Under the pieces are notes generated by a model, which ran no database searches, had not been told where the DNA came from, and worked only from the letters and a program-made list of their open reading frames with translations. A stretch of 64,000 nucleotides of DNA from an uncultured Latescibacterota bacterium (GTDB lineage Bacteria > Latescibacterota > UBA2968): assembly GCA_958295785.1 (NCBI GenBank), contig OY282377.1, positions 1,812,394 through 1,876,393 on the forward strand, written 5' to 3'. Below, in pieces: positions 44,378 to 54,520 of this stretch. Both the position numbers and the translations under genes were made by a program. Within the stretch, counting starts at the first letter, position 1, and each line of letters begins with the position of its first letter.

Positions 44378-47300
44378 ATGAACCGTTGCACCATCCCAAC
44401 CAAACTGACCCCCTGCATTTTCGCGTTGCTCTGCCTCGCGTCTATCGCACAGGCTTCTTCGCCACCCGCAGAGGACAATGTGCATTTTTGCCAAGTTCTC
44501 GATTACGAAGACATGCGAGCACGCGATAGCCTCTACGCCGCACGCAAGCAGGCGTTTAACCTGAACGTTGGCGAACCTCGCACGGTGCGGATGATCTACT
44601 TCTTGCCCAATGACCGGCCGTTTCGCCAAGAAGTGGTCGATTCGATGAAAACGACGATCCGTCAGGTTCAGACTTTTTTCCGCGATCAGATGCGCGCAAA
44701 TGGATACGGGAATATGACCTTCCGCTTTGAAACCGACGCAGGGGGCAACCCGATGGTTCATCGCGTAGATGGTCAATACTCCAATAGCCACTATCTTGAC
44801 GACACACCTAACACTGCACATCCCGAGATTGGACAGGCGTTTGATCTCTCGGCGAACAACGTCTATCTCATCGTCGTTGACAATGGTACAGATGTAATTG
44901 GTCTTCATGGCACGCAGGTGAGAGGAGTGGGCCGTGGCGGTAGAAATGGTGGCTTTGCGTATGTTTCAGGCGGATTTAGCTTTTTTTTGGCAGCACATGA
45001 ACTTGGACATGCCTTTGGCTTGGAGCACGATTTCCACAGTGGTACGTACATTATGTCGTATGGTTCGGGACCGTATCTGTTATCGGCATGTCATGCCGAA
45101 TTTTTATCCGTACATCCCTACTTCAATCTCTCTATACCAGATGGAGAGACACCGCCGCCAACAGTCGAACTCATTTCATCGCCTCTATATCCGGCAGGCT
45201 CAAAAAACGTTTCTGTCCAACTCAGAGTGAGCGATCCAGATGGACTTCACCAAGTGCTCCTATTCGTTAGAACAAAAGAACCACACAGCGCCGCCGGAAG
45301 TCTTGAAGTGAAGGCGTGTCGGGGATTGAATGGCGAAAGAGATGCTGTGGTTCAATTCGATTATGATGGCGTTGTTCCGTCTGATGGCAAGACGAGTCTT
45401 TTGAATCTCGACGATTACTGGATTACTCTCGAGGCAGTTGACATTTTTGGAAATGTGGGGAGGACTACAGTAGAGGTAACTTGCGGGAACTGTCCTATAA
45501 CGCTGGCAAAAATCTCAGGCGATAACCAGCAAGGCGCATCAGGGGAAGCACTGACGAACCCGTTTGTCGTTGAAGTGAGGGATAAAAACGGTGTTGGGCT
45601 CGCTGGTTTTCCGGTTAGATTTACCGTCACCGCAGGCGATGGAAAACTCAGTGGGTTCAGTGGTGAGAACGCAACAACCGATGCCAATGGCAGGGCGCAA
45701 AGCACATTGACGCTTGGAGACTATTCGGGCACAAACACTGTTGAGGTATCTGTCGCTGGCCTTAAGGTGGCCTTCAGTGCCGTGGGGGTTGGAACGCCTA
45801 CGCCGCCGATTGGGAGCGATTATCAGACATGGCATTTACCCGCAGGGGCAATCGCTCGCTTGGGAAAAGGAACAATTGAGGAAGTCGCGTTTTCGCCTGA
45901 TGGTTCACTTCTCGCTGTGGCAAGTAGCTTTGGCATTTGGCTTTATGACGCGGCGACCTCTCGTGAACTCGCGCTACTCCTTGGGCATACGAGGGGGGTC
46001 ACTTCAGTTTCGTTTTCTCCCGATGGCAGCACCCTCGCATCAGGGTCATGGGATAACACGGTCAAGTTGTGGGATGTGGCAACGAGACGGAACATCGCCA
46101 CGCTCAGGGGGCATAGGAATTATGTCTATTCAGTATCGTTTTCGCCCGATGGTTCAACGCTTGCATCAGGGTCTCATGATAACACGGTCAAGTTGTGGGA
46201 TGTGGCAACGAGACAAAACATCGCCACGCTTACAGGGCATACGAATGTTGTCTATTCAGTATCGTTTTCGCCCGATGGTTCAACGCTTGCATCAGGGTCT
46301 CATGATAACACGGTCAAGTTGTGGGATGTGGCAACGAGACGGAACATCGCCACGCTCACGGGGTATGGGAATAGTGTCAGATCAGTTTCGTTTTCGCCCG
46401 ATGGTTCAACGCTCGCTTCAGGGTCTTATGATGGCAGGGTCAAGTTGTGGGATGTGGCAACGAGACGGAACATCGCCACGCTTGAGGGGCATAGGCATAA
46501 TGTCGCTTCAATTTCGTTTTCGCCCGATGGTTCAACGCTTGCATCTGGGTCATGGGATAACACGGTCAAACTGTGGGATGTGGCAACGAGACAGAACACC
46601 GCCACGCTTGAGGGGCATACGAATTGGGTCAGATCAGTATCGTTTTCGCCCGATGGTTCAACGCTTGCATCTGGGTCAGATGATAACACGGTCAAGTTGT
46701 GGGATGTGGCAACGAAGAGCTGGAACTTCTTTACACATACAAGGGTCGCCGGAAAAGTTTCGTTTTCGCCCGATGGTTCAACGCTTGCATCTGGGTCATG
46801 GGATAACACGGTCAAGTTGTGGGATGTGGCAACGAGACGGAACATCGCCACGCTTGAGGGGCATACGAGGCTTGTCATTTCAGTTTCGTTTTCGCCCGAT
46901 GGTTCAACGCTTGCATCAGGGTCTCATGATAACACGGTCAAGTTGTGGGATGTGGCAACGAGACGGAACATCGCCACGCTCACGGGGCATACGAGTGTGG
47001 TCTATTCAGTTTCGTTTTCGCCCGATGGTTCAACGCTTGCATCTGGGTCTTATGATAACACGGTCAAGTTGTGGGATGTGGCAACGAGACGGAACATCGC
47101 CACGCTTGAGGGGCATACGAATTGGGTCCGTTCAGTTTCGTTTTCGCCCGATGGTTCAACGCTTGCATCTGGGTCAGGTGATAACACGGTCAAGTTGTGG
47201 GATGTGGCAACGAGACAAAACATCGCCACGCTTGAGGGGCATAGGGATAATGTCACTTCAGTTTCGTTTTCGCCCGATGGCAGCACCCTCGCATCAGGGT

Positions 47301-48235
47301 CATGGGATCACACGGTCAAGTTGTGGGATGTGGCAACGAGACGGAACATCGCTACGCTCGAGGCGCATACGAGTGCTGTCAGTTCAGTTTCGTTTTCGCC
47401 CGATGGCAGCATCCTCGCTTCATGGGCATGGTGGGATGACACGGTCAAGTTGTGGGATGTGGCAACGAGACGGAACATCGCCACGCTCAGGGGGCATAGG
47501 GGTAATGTCAGATCAGTTTCGTTTTCGCCCGATGGTTCAACGCTCGCTTCAGGGTCAACGGATGGCACGGTTCTGCTGTGGGATATGTCGCCGTATATCA
47601 CGCCGCTCACCTCCTTTTCACTTTCTCTGGATGGAGATGGCGCAGCGGGCGATCAAGCGGTGACAACGCTCAAGGTTTCGCCCGGGCCGATTGCGACCAT
47701 TCAGGTCTTTGGCAGAGGGATTCGGCAGGCCACCGGCATTTCTGCGCGTTTTGAATACGATTCAGCGCAGGTGGCTTACGAGGGCTTTGACGCGGGCGGT
47801 CTTTTGCCAAATGTACAGGTGCTTGCCGTGTCTTCAACAAATCCAACGGCTGTCGAGATCGATCTCGTCTCTTTTGGCGGACAAGCCACAGCCGATAGGG
47901 GCCTGGTGGGCACTATTCGCTTTCGCAGAATGAGCGCGTTTTCCGGCACGACGCTTCGGTTGGTGCGCGCCGAACTCGGCCGAGGAACGCAACGCGAGCG
48001 CGTGATGTTTGCCAATACCCACATCACCTTACAACCCGCGGCCGCGGCACTGACGCCCGACTTCAATGGCGATGGCAGAGTTGATTCTGCTGACTTTGTG
48101 TTGTTCACCGCGCAATACGGATTGCGTCAAGGCGACCCGGGATACGATGCGTGGTACGATCTGGATGGCGATGGCACCATTGGCTTCGGCGATTTCCTGA
48201 TGTTCGGCAGTGCCTTTGATCGGGAAGGGTCATAA
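44378..48235 (+). CDS. Giant secreted metzincin-Ig-WD40(x14)-cohesin/dockerin-like protein
   Basis: 1285 residues from ATG 44378 with AAGGAG upstream. The signal peptide is about 1-25. The zinc metallopeptidase domain (about 50-265) has HELGHAFGLEHD (207-218) and a Met-turn YIMSYG (Met226), the metzincin layout. A Big-1-like Ig domain spans about 372-468. Fourteen WD40 blades (about 500-1070) have the 42-residue unit SFSPDGSTLASGS...DNTVKLWDVATRRNIATL, enough for two seven-bladed propellers. A cohesin-like beta domain follows (about 1080-1222), and then two Ca2+-loop motifs (FNGDGRVDSADF, LDGDGTIGFGDF) of dockerin type. It is probably an extracellular protease displayed or assembled through its C-terminus. 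Blades 2-13 are nearly identical in DNA. It is bracketed by duplicated IS composites. Confidence 0.9.
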   Translation: MNRCTIPTKLTPCIFALLCLASIAQASSPPAEDNVHFCQVLDYEDMRARDSLYAARKQAFNLNVGEPRTVRMIYFLPNDRPFRQEVVDSMKTTIRQVQTFFRDQMRANGYGNMTFRFETDAGGNPMVHRVDGQYSNSHYLDDTPNTAHPEIGQAFDLSANNVYLIVVDNGTDVIGLHGTQVRGVGRGGRNGGFAYVSGGFSFFLAAHELGHAFGLEHDFHSGTYIMSYGSGPYLLSACHAEFLSVHPYFNLSIPDGETPPPTVELISSPLYPAGSKNVSVQLRVSDPDGLHQVLLFVRTKEPHSAAGSLEVKACRGLNGERDAVVQFDYDGVVPSDGKTSLLNLDDYWITLEAVDIFGNVGRTTVEVTCGNCPITLAKISGDNQQGASGEALTNPFVVEVRDKNGVGLAGFPVRFTVTAGDGKLSGFSGENATTDANGRAQSTLTLGDYSGTNTVEVSVAGLKVAFSAVGVGTPTPPIGSDYQTWHLPAGAIARLGKGTIEEVAFSPDGSLLAVASSFGIWLYDAATSRELALLLGHTRGVTSVSFSPDGSTLASGSWDNTVKLWDVATRRNIATLRGHRNYVYSVSFSPDGSTLASGSHDNTVKLWDVATRQNIATLTGHTNVVYSVSFSPDGSTLASGSHDNTVKLWDVATRRNIATLTGYGNSVRSVSFSPDGSTLASGSYDGRVKLWDVATRRNIATLEGHRHNVASISFSPDGSTLASGSWDNTVKLWDVATRQNTATLEGHTNWVRSVSFSPDGSTLASGSDDNTVKLWDVATKSWNFFTHTRVAGKVSFSPDGSTLASGSWDNTVKLWDVATRRNIATLEGHTRLVISVSFSPDGSTLASGSHDNTVKLWDVATRRNIATLTGHTSVVYSVSFSPDGSTLASGSYDNTVKLWDVATRRNIATLEGHTNWVRSVSFSPDGSTLASGSGDNTVKLWDVATRQNIATLEGHRDNVTSVSFSPDGSTLASGSWDHTVKLWDVATRRNIATLEAHTSAVSSVSFSPDGSILASWAWWDDTVKLWDVATRRNIATLRGHRGNVRSVSFSPDGSTLASGSTDGTVLLWDMSPYITPLTSFSLSLDGDGAAGDQAVTTLKVSPGPIATIQVFGRGIRQATGISARFEYDSAQVAYEGFDAGGLLPNVQVLAVSSTNPTAVEIDLVSFGGQATADRGLVGTIRFRRMSAFSGTTLRLVRAELGRGTQRERVMFANTHITLQPAAAALTPDFNGDGRVDSADFVLFTAQYGLRQGDPGYDAWYDLDGDGTIGFGDFLMFGSAFDREGS
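46014..47585 (+). repeat. 126-bp tandem coding repeats (WD40 array)
   Basis: Units of 126 bp beginning at TCGTTTTCGCCCGATGGTTC. One unit is shortened at the AAGAGCTGGAACTTC segment (about 46713) and one has an extra codon (WAWWDD). Synonymous positions are almost unvaried between most units, so homogenisation is recent. Confidence 0.85.
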
Positions 48236-48349
48236 CCGCGCCACCGGACACGCGATAGCCTCTACGCCGCACGCCATAAAAAGCGATTTGTTGACGCTCT
48301 TTTGGCGTTGAATATATTGTTTTGAAGCACTCTGCGCTGGTGGTCAAAA

Positions 48350-48580
48350 AAGCTGGCACAGCGCAAATCGCTTTTGTAGTAGTACGCCATGCGTTGGCCT
48401 GCAAGGTGGGTTGCAAGATGGCTGTGGGTTGCGAGACGGCCTTGCGCGCTGTGCGTGATGGCATGATCTGATGGTCTTTTGGGATGGCATTTTTGCAATG
48501 GCTTCTCTGAATGATTGGGTAACGTCAAGGGAGATCGCTTGCTGGCAACATATCGCATCACATGAGGCCAAGTGAAAATT
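48350..48580 (+). mobile_element. MITE-like repeat family, copy G (right half)
   Basis: It starts at AGCTGGCACAGCGCAAATCG, runs through GTTGGCCTGCAAGGTGGGTT and GAGACGGCCTTGCGCGCTGT, and ends near GTGAAAATTAAGA, a decayed right terminal repeat. The left half is missing. 48236-48349 between the metzincin gene and this copy shows no feature. Confidence 0.75.
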
Positions 48581-48598
48581 AAGATGCGAGTATAGAAC

Positions 48599-48629
48599 CG
48601 TAGGGCGATGCCCCTGTGCTCGCCCGAAG
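48599..48629 (+). repeat. REP-like palindrome, diverged copy
   Basis: CGTAGGGCGATGCCCCTGTG followed by CTCGCCCGAAGG. The following 48630-49098 has no supported gene, only short unrelated open frames. Confidence 0.6.
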
Positions 48630-49098
48630 GTGAGAGGCTGACGAGATGAATCGGGCGTTGGTGCCTGATGGGGGCGAACACTTTGCCGTGTATTTGGAAG
48701 CAAAAACAAAGCAAAAACGGGCGGCGAGATTTTTTCACAGCCCGTTTTATTTTGCCCACTGGCGCCAGGTGTTTGAAGACAATAGAAAATACAATTACGA
48801 CCTCTAAAGCCCGTCTTATATGGCTTGACGCTTATCCCCCATTTGGTTATTCTATCTGTAACGCTATCAAAGCATGAGCGGCCGTTGTGGCAGTTGGGTG
48901 AAGAAGAAGTGAAAAGTTGGAAAAAATCGGGTGATGACCCCCCCCTTTGGTGTGTGGATCGGTTTGTGCGTGGGTTGTGGGCGTGAGTTGGGAGTAGAAG
49001 GGGTCGCTTTGTTGTGGAAGAAGAGAACCAAGCGCGTGCATGGGCATGGCCTGCGCGCATTGCAGATACGCCTGAGAATAGAGCGCGGGCTGTTCTTA

Positions 49099-49210
49099 GA
49101 GTCCCTAACAGAAAGCGTTGCCATGGCTTTGTGAGAGGCCGCCTTTGAGGCGTACCTGCGGGTGTTCACTCCTCTGTTTCAGACGCTTGATTTTTTTATG
49201 TTAGGGCTTC
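49099..49210 (+). mobile_element. 112-bp internally deleted IS5-like element (MITE), copy 2
   Basis: Same length, ends and internal junction (CGCCTTTGAGGCGTACCTGC) as the copy at 42725, differing only at a T tract base. The spacer that follows (49211-49468) also matches 42837-43093, including the unidentified ORF tail (one I-to-F change). Confidence 0.82.
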
Positions 49211-49468
49211 TAAGAGGAGGACGCCATGCCCCATTGCTCGTATTCCATGCGCTAGGACAAAAGACGATAGACTATCGCTTTTTCACAAAATTTTTGGAGC
49301 AGACAGAGCGATTGTCGGGATGGCTTCCTTCTACCCTATAGGAAAAAAACGACCGAAAAATCGAAAATATACAGACTTTACTGCTTTTTTTTTTCTGACA
49401 GGCCCCTCCCGATCCTGCCCGTCAGAAAATCCAAAACGCAATGAATATAACATCTACCATGCTATTTA

Positions 49469-50394
49469 GAGTCCCTAACAAAAAGCGTTGCCATGGCTTT
49501 GTGAGAGGCCGCTTTTCTTCTCAGCCCAACCCTTACAACGTCCATGCCCGGCATCTGCAACCGGGCGAGGAGGGACAAATGACCAACCCCCTCGTGAGCG
49601 ATGCACTCTGGGAAAAAGGCCCCCCCTTTTGCCGGTTCCCAAGCCTGGACGATTCCGCTTTCCCGGACGTAAGCGCATTGATGACCGCAAGGCATTGACC
49701 GGCATTCTATTCGTCCTGAAGAGCGGCATCCCATGGGATCAGTTGCCCCAAGAGATGGGGTGTGGTTCCGGGATGACCTGCTGGCGTCGTCTGAAGGAAT
49801 GGCATGACGCCGGCGTGTGGGAGCGGCTTCATCATCTGCTGTTGTCCAAACTGCGAGCGGTCGATGGCCTGGCCGGGTCTCGCGCCTGCGTGGACAGCGC
49901 CTCCCTGCGTGCGGTAGGCGCTGGGGAGAAAACCCGGCCCCAATCCCACAGACCGCCGCAAGCCCGGGCGTAAGCATCATGGGATCACCGATGCCAACGG
50001 GATGCCTTTGGCCGCGATTGTGCCCGGGGCGCACCGGCCAGATGTGACGCAATGGTTGCCATGGGTGGACGCTGTGCCTGCGGTCAGAGGTAAACGCGGT
50101 CATCCGCGCCGCAGACCCCAACGGCTGTATGCGGCGCGTGCCTATGACTCGAAGGCATGCTGGAAGGCCCTGCGTGCATGCCACATCTCGCCGGTGATCG
50201 CCCGGCGGGGTACAGCGCATGGCAGCGGGTTGGGGGTGTACCGGTGGGTCGTTGAGCGGACGCTGGCCTGGCTCCGGCAGTTCCGCAGCCTGCGGGTGCG
50301 CGACGAACGCAGAGCGGACATCCATGAGGCGTTCCTCTCCATCGGCTGTTCTTTCATCTGTTTCAGACGCTTGATTTCTTTATGTTAGGGCTTC
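49469..50394 (+). mobile_element. IS5-like element, copy 2
   Basis: The 926-bp element has the same terminal inverted repeats as copy 1, here with TTA on both sides (49466-49468 and 50395-50397), as expected for a 3-bp target duplication. It lies 20 bp upstream of the hsdS start. Confidence 0.87.
49579..50388 (+). pseudogene. IS5-family transposase, frameshifted (copy 2)
   Basis: MTNPLVSDALWEKG loses frame at the A5/C7 run near 49615. The body (KRIDDRKALTGILFVLKSGI to SLRAVGAGE) is in another frame and returns to the first frame near 49930 after a 1-bp insertion (GGGGAGAAAACC). It ends at LISLC. The lesions differ from those of copy 1, so each decayed independently or was copied before decay. 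Confidence 0.88.
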
Positions 50395-50414
50395 TTAGAG
50401 AAGATGGGCTTAAT

Positions 50415-51713
50415 ATGAAAATGAACGCGGATACGACTCGCCTTCGGGCGCAGGGCAACACCGAAGACTTGCAGGCCAGTAAGACCTGCCTACCGGATCT
50501 CGGTGGAGAATGGGAAATGAAGCGGTTGGGAGACATCGCAGATATTGACCCCGAGAATCTCCCAAATAATACTGACCCAGATTGCGAATTTAACTATATA
50601 TCGCTTGAGCAAGTAGATGCAGGACGACTTCTTGGTTTTACTGAAATCGTTTTTCGGACAGCCCCTTCAAGAGCTCGACGAGTACTGCGCGAAAACGACG
50701 TCCTTATGTCAACGGTTCGCCCAAACCTAATGGCTCACCTTTTCTTTCGAGGACAAATCGCAAATGCGGTTTGCTCGACCGGATTCGCTGTCATCAGAAG
50801 TAAGTCCAACCTATCCGATCCTGGTTTCTTATTTGCCCATCTATTTGGTCATGTTGTGAACAAACAAATTAGCAAGATACTTGCGGGATCAAATTATCCG
50901 GCAATCAATACCAACGATGTGCGAATGATCGAGATTCCTTGTCCACCAAGTATTGAGGAACAACGCGCCATCGCCGAGGCGTTGTCGGATGTGGACGGCC
51001 TAATCCAGTCATTGGAGGCACTGATCGCCAAGAAGCAGGCCATTAAGCAGGCCGCCATGCAGCAACTTCTCACCGGCAAGACGCGCCTGCCGGGGTTCAG
51101 TGGGGCGTGGGAGAGGAAGCGGTTGGGAGAAATTGGAGAAATTTCCGGTGCTGGAGTTGACAAAAAGATCAGACCGAACGAAATTATGGTCCGACTCGTG
51201 AACTACCTCGACGTCTATCGCAAGACGTTTCTATACTCGAAAGATCTCGTGCAAGAAGTTTCTGCAAAACAGGGCCAGGTACGGCATTGTTCTGTAAATA
51301 GAGGTGACATTTTCTTCACTCCAACTTCTGAGGTACGCGATGATATTGGTCGATCAGCAGTCGCCATGGAAAACATTCCAGACGGTGTATATAGTTATCA
51401 TGTGGTCCGCTTGCGGTTGAATACAAATTGGGACCTTCGATTTCGAGCTTACGCCTTCGATACAAAGGATTTCTATGATCAAGCAAGCATATCATGCGAA
51501 GGAAGCGGAACGCGCTATGTCATAACCCTTCCAAAATTCCGAGCGATCACTATTCATTTCCCTCCAACGACGGAAGAACAGTCTGCCATCGCCGCCATCC
51601 TCTCCGACATGGACGCCGAGATCGTCGCGCTGGAGCAACGCCGGGATAAGACCCGCGCCATCAAACAGGGGATGATGCAACAACTTCTCACGGGTCAAGT
51701 AAGGCTGATGTAG
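50415..51713 (+). CDS. hsdS: Type I restriction-modification specificity subunit (HsdS), orphan
   Basis: 432 residues from ATG 50415. Two target-recognition domains are each followed by a conserved helical spacer: [20 protein letters not shown] to [20 protein letters not shown], and [20 protein letters not shown] to [20 protein letters not shown]. The spacers end in [15 protein letters not shown] and [15 protein letters not shown]. The protein appears complete and undamaged and would set the DNA sequence bound by an HsdM2S methylase. No hsdM or hsdR lies in the window. IS copy 2 ends 20 bp upstream, so the element has replaced whatever preceded hsdS. Base composition and codon use look more AT-rich than its neighbours, consistent with transfer. 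Confidence 0.9.
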   Translation: MKMNADTTRLRAQGNTEDLQASKTCLPDLGGEWEMKRLGDIADIDPENLPNNTDPDCEFNYISLEQVDAGRLLGFTEIVFRTAPSRARRVLRENDVLMSTVRPNLMAHLFFRGQIANAVCSTGFAVIRSKSNLSDPGFLFAHLFGHVVNKQISKILAGSNYPAINTNDVRMIEIPCPPSIEEQRAIAEALSDVDGLIQSLEALIAKKQAIKQAAMQQLLTGKTRLPGFSGAWERKRLGEIGEISGAGVDKKIRPNEIMVRLVNYLDVYRKTFLYSKDLVQEVSAKQGQVRHCSVNRGDIFFTPTSEVRDDIGRSAVAMENIPDGVYSYHVVRLRLNTNWDLRFRAYAFDTKDFYDQASISCEGSGTRYVITLPKFRAITIHFPPTTEEQSAIAAILSDMDAEIVALEQRRDKTRAIKQGMMQQLLTGQVRLM

Positions 51714-51820
51714 TACAAATTGGGCTAAATAGCCTCAGAGCCACAATAGCTGGACATCTTCCCCACTCGCGTATTCATGCCACTGTGCAATCTTTCTACA
51801 ATTTATTCCCGGAGGTTTTT

Positions 51821-52858
51821 ATGAGCGATCTCAACGTCGGCATTGTCGGACTCGGCTGGGTAGCCGGGGCGCATATCGACACATTCAAAGCGGTCAACGG
51901 CGCGACCGCAACGGCGATCAGTTCTCGCCGCGACCATGACGAAGACGACCTCGCAGCGCAATACGGCACGCCCCTCAAAGCGTACAAAAGTTACGAGGAC
52001 ATGATCGCAGACCCCGACATTCACATCATCGACATCTGCACCCCCCACAAATTTCACGCGGATCAAGCTGTCGCGGCTGCCGAAGCGGGCAAGCACCTGA
52101 TCATCGAAAAACCCATCTGCCTGTCTTACGACGACCTCAAACGGGTGCGCGATGCCATCCGCGCTGCCGGCGTGCAATCCTGCGTCTGCTTTGAATGCCG
52201 CTTTAGCGCGCACTTTTCCATGATCCGCGCCATCATCGACGAGGGCCTGCTCGGGGAATTGCACTACGGCGAAGTCGATTACTACCACGGCATTGGCCCA
52301 TGGTACGGGCAATTTGAATGGAATATCAAAAAGGATTTTGCCGGATCCAGCCTGCTCACCGCCGGGTGTCATGCCCTCGATGCATGTCTGTTTTTCATGG
52401 ATGGCGAGGTCGCGGAAGTGACCAGCCTTGCCACCAAATCCAAATCCGACATTTTCCAGCCTTACGAATACGACACCACCTCTGTTTCCATCCTCAAATT
52501 TGCCAATGGCAATGCGGCAAAAGTCACCTCGTGCGTGGATTGCTTGCAGCCCTATTACTTCCACATTCACCTCGTCGGATCGGAAGGCAGCCTGCTCGAC
52601 AACCGCATTTATTCCCACAAATTGCACGGCATGAGCAAAGACAAATGGAGCACCCTCGAAACCTCGCTGATCGATTCGGGCGACGTGGCCGATCACCCCT
52701 ACGAGCCGCAGTTCCAAGCCTTTGTAGATGGCATTCGGGCGAATGAACCCATGCCGCGCACCAACTTTGACATCGCGTTTGAAACCCACCGCGTCAACTT
52801 CGCAGCCGACCTTTCGGCATCGCAAGGGCGCGTGGTCAAACTTTCGGAATTTGATTGA
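51821..52858 (+). CDS. Gfo/Idh/MocA-family oxidoreductase
   Basis: 345 residues from ATG 51821 with GGAGG seven bases upstream. The N-terminal Rossmann motif is [27 protein letters not shown] holds the conserved Lys of the EKP motif. The C-terminal alpha/beta domain has [20 protein letters not shown] and the His-containing [20 protein letters not shown]. Family members oxidise or epimerise sugars with NAD(P). It stands alone between hsdS and a terminator; the substrate is unknown. Confidence 0.93.
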   Translation: MSDLNVGIVGLGWVAGAHIDTFKAVNGATATAISSRRDHDEDDLAAQYGTPLKAYKSYEDMIADPDIHIIDICTPHKFHADQAVAAAEAGKHLIIEKPICLSYDDLKRVRDAIRAAGVQSCVCFECRFSAHFSMIRAIIDEGLLGELHYGEVDYYHGIGPWYGQFEWNIKKDFAGSSLLTAGCHALDACLFFMDGEVAEVTSLATKSKSDIFQPYEYDTTSVSILKFANGNAAKVTSCVDCLQPYYFHIHLVGSEGSLLDNRIYSHKLHGMSKDKWSTLETSLIDSGDVADHPYEPQFQAFVDGIRANEPMPRTNFDIAFETHRVNFAADLSASQGRVVKLSEFD

Positions 52859-52882
52859 GCGCAATGCCAAAAAATAAAAAAG

Positions 52883-52914
52883 GGCCGAGGTTCGCAGAGA
52901 ATCTCGGCCTTTTG
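52883..52914 (+). terminator. Rho-independent terminator after Gfo/Idh gene
   Basis: GGCCGAGGTT (52883-52892) pairs with AATCTCGGCC (52900-52909), ten pairs with one G-T, followed by TTTTGCTTTT. Confidence 0.9.
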
Positions 52915-52999
52915 CTTTTGGGTTGACGAGGCGGGATAAATTCAGGAACTTTCAACGCCGTGCGATAGTTTTTCAAGTGATCCAACTTCAATCGCGACG

Positions 53000-54406
53000 A
53001 TGCAGAGGTGGTCTATGCTACGGTGGACAGGGACGCTGATTTTCGGGCTGATGGTTTTGCAGGTCGGGGCAGCCATTGATCCCGCACATCAGGCCACACT
53101 CGCGCAAATGGAAAAATTCAGCGAAGCCTTTGCCGCGGTGGCGTCCGAAGTCAATCCGGGGGTGGTGGCGATAGTCAACAAACGAGATGTAGTCGTCGGG
53201 GTGCGAAGATCGACCGGCGATCCGTTTTTCGACCATTTTTTTCGGGGTCGCCTGCACTATCGGCGAGAACAGCGGGAACAGGGTTTGGGATCCGGTGTCC
53301 TCGTTTCGCGGGATGGCTATATCTTGACCAACGATCACGTCATTGCACGAGCCGATGCCATTGAAGTGGAACTGAGCGACGGCAGAACCTATGACGCAAC
53401 GCTGGTCGGCACGGATCCGCAAAGCGATGTGGCGGTGCTAAAAATTGACGGGCGCGACTTGCCCGCGCTGGAGATGGGCGATTCGGACAAGTTGAAAGTC
53501 GGAACTTGGGTGCTGGCAGTTGGCAATCCTTATGGCTTGCGCCATACCGTGACCTACGGCATTGTGAGCGCGATAGGGCGTGGCAATTTGGATCTGTTGG
53601 ATTACGAGGATTTTATTCAAACCGATGCGGCGATCAACCCGGGCAACAGCGGCGGGGCAATGGTGAATTTGCGCGGGGAATTGGTGGGGATCAACACGGC
53701 AATTTTGTCGCGCAGTGGGGGCAATCAGGGCATTGGCCTGGCCGTGCCGATCAACATGGCGCGCAATATCATGCAGCAAATTATCGCGCGCGGAAGGGTG
53801 AAACGCGGGTATTTGGATGTGGCGGTTCAAGACCTCGGCGAAGAACTTGTCGAAGCCCTGGATCTCAGTGTGAATAAGGGCGCGTTGATCGGGGAAGTGG
53901 GGGCATCTGCCGAGCGATCGGGCCTACAGCCCGGCGATGTGGTCGTGGGGTTAAACAACCGCGAGATCGCCAATGCAGACGAATTTCTCACGCGCATTGC
54001 GCGCACGCCGCCCGGCGCACAGGTGACAGTCGAGGTGATGCGAAATGGACAACGCGAAAAGTTGCGCGTGGCGGTGGGCGATTTTAATGCCCTAAAGGGG
54101 ATGCGAGAGACCGACCTCGGCCTGGATGTTCAAGAGTTGACAGCCGCGATTGCGCGGCAGTTGGGCTATCGGGCGCAAACGGGCCTGCTCATCACCGATG
54201 TGAGATCGGGAAGCCCGGCCGAAGCGGCGGGCCTACAGAGGTGGGACGTAATTCGCCAAATCAATCGCAGGCCCATCCGTTCGATGAAAGAATACGAAGA
54301 CGCACTGGCCGGGGCGAAACCCGGCGACGAAATTGGCCTGATCATTCGCCGAGAAACCCGTTGGAATTACGCCAATTTTTACGCCGTGCTCAAAGTGCCA
54401 AAATGA
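53000..54406 (+). CDS. DegP/HtrA-type serine protease with two PDZ domains
   Basis: 468 residues from ATG 53000; ATG 53015 (MLRWTGTLIFGLMVLQVGAA) is equally possible and has GAGGTGG just upstream. After a signal peptide, the S1C trypsin-like domain shows His113 (TNDHVI), Asp143 (SDVAVLKID) and Ser217 (NPGNSGGAM). Two PDZ domains follow, about 270-365 (EVGASAERSGLQPGDVVVGL) and 370-465 (DVRSGSPAEAAGLQRWDVIR). The layout is that of periplasmic DegP/DegQ quality-control proteases. It is a single-gene unit between a terminator and a convergent sulfatase. Confidence 0.93.
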   Translation: MQRWSMLRWTGTLIFGLMVLQVGAAIDPAHQATLAQMEKFSEAFAAVASEVNPGVVAIVNKRDVVVGVRRSTGDPFFDHFFRGRLHYRREQREQGLGSGVLVSRDGYILTNDHVIARADAIEVELSDGRTYDATLVGTDPQSDVAVLKIDGRDLPALEMGDSDKLKVGTWVLAVGNPYGLRHTVTYGIVSAIGRGNLDLLDYEDFIQTDAAINPGNSGGAMVNLRGELVGINTAILSRSGGNQGIGLAVPINMARNIMQQIIARGRVKRGYLDVAVQDLGEELVEALDLSVNKGALIGEVGASAERSGLQPGDVVVGLNNREIANADEFLTRIARTPPGAQVTVEVMRNGQREKLRVAVGDFNALKGMRETDLGLDVQELTAAIARQLGYRAQTGLLITDVRSGSPAEAAGLQRWDVIRQINRRPIRSMKEYEDALAGAKPGDEIGLIIRRETRWNYANFYAVLKVPK

Positions 54407-54520
54407 GTCACTGATGTTACGCACAGATTATACCCAATGGATGAATGTCGAGCGGATGCAGACTGAAGAACAGGGGACGCTGTTGTGATGCAGTGGCCGG
54501 TGGTCAGCCTGCCAATCACC

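Noticed and set aside
46014-47585. CRISPR-like direct repeats
   Set aside because: 126-bp spacing equals one WD40 blade; the spacers are conserved coding sequence.
45714-47663. 649-codon open frame in a second frame across the WD40 array
   Set aside because: The repeat unit is 126 bp and has no stop in this frame, so every unit stays open by repetition; the predicted product is a low-complexity repeat with no family match and overlaps a clear gene.
51803-52870. 355-codon antisense frame over the Gfo/Idh gene
   Set aside because: Shadow; the sense frame has a Rossmann motif, a good Shine-Dalgarno and a terminator.
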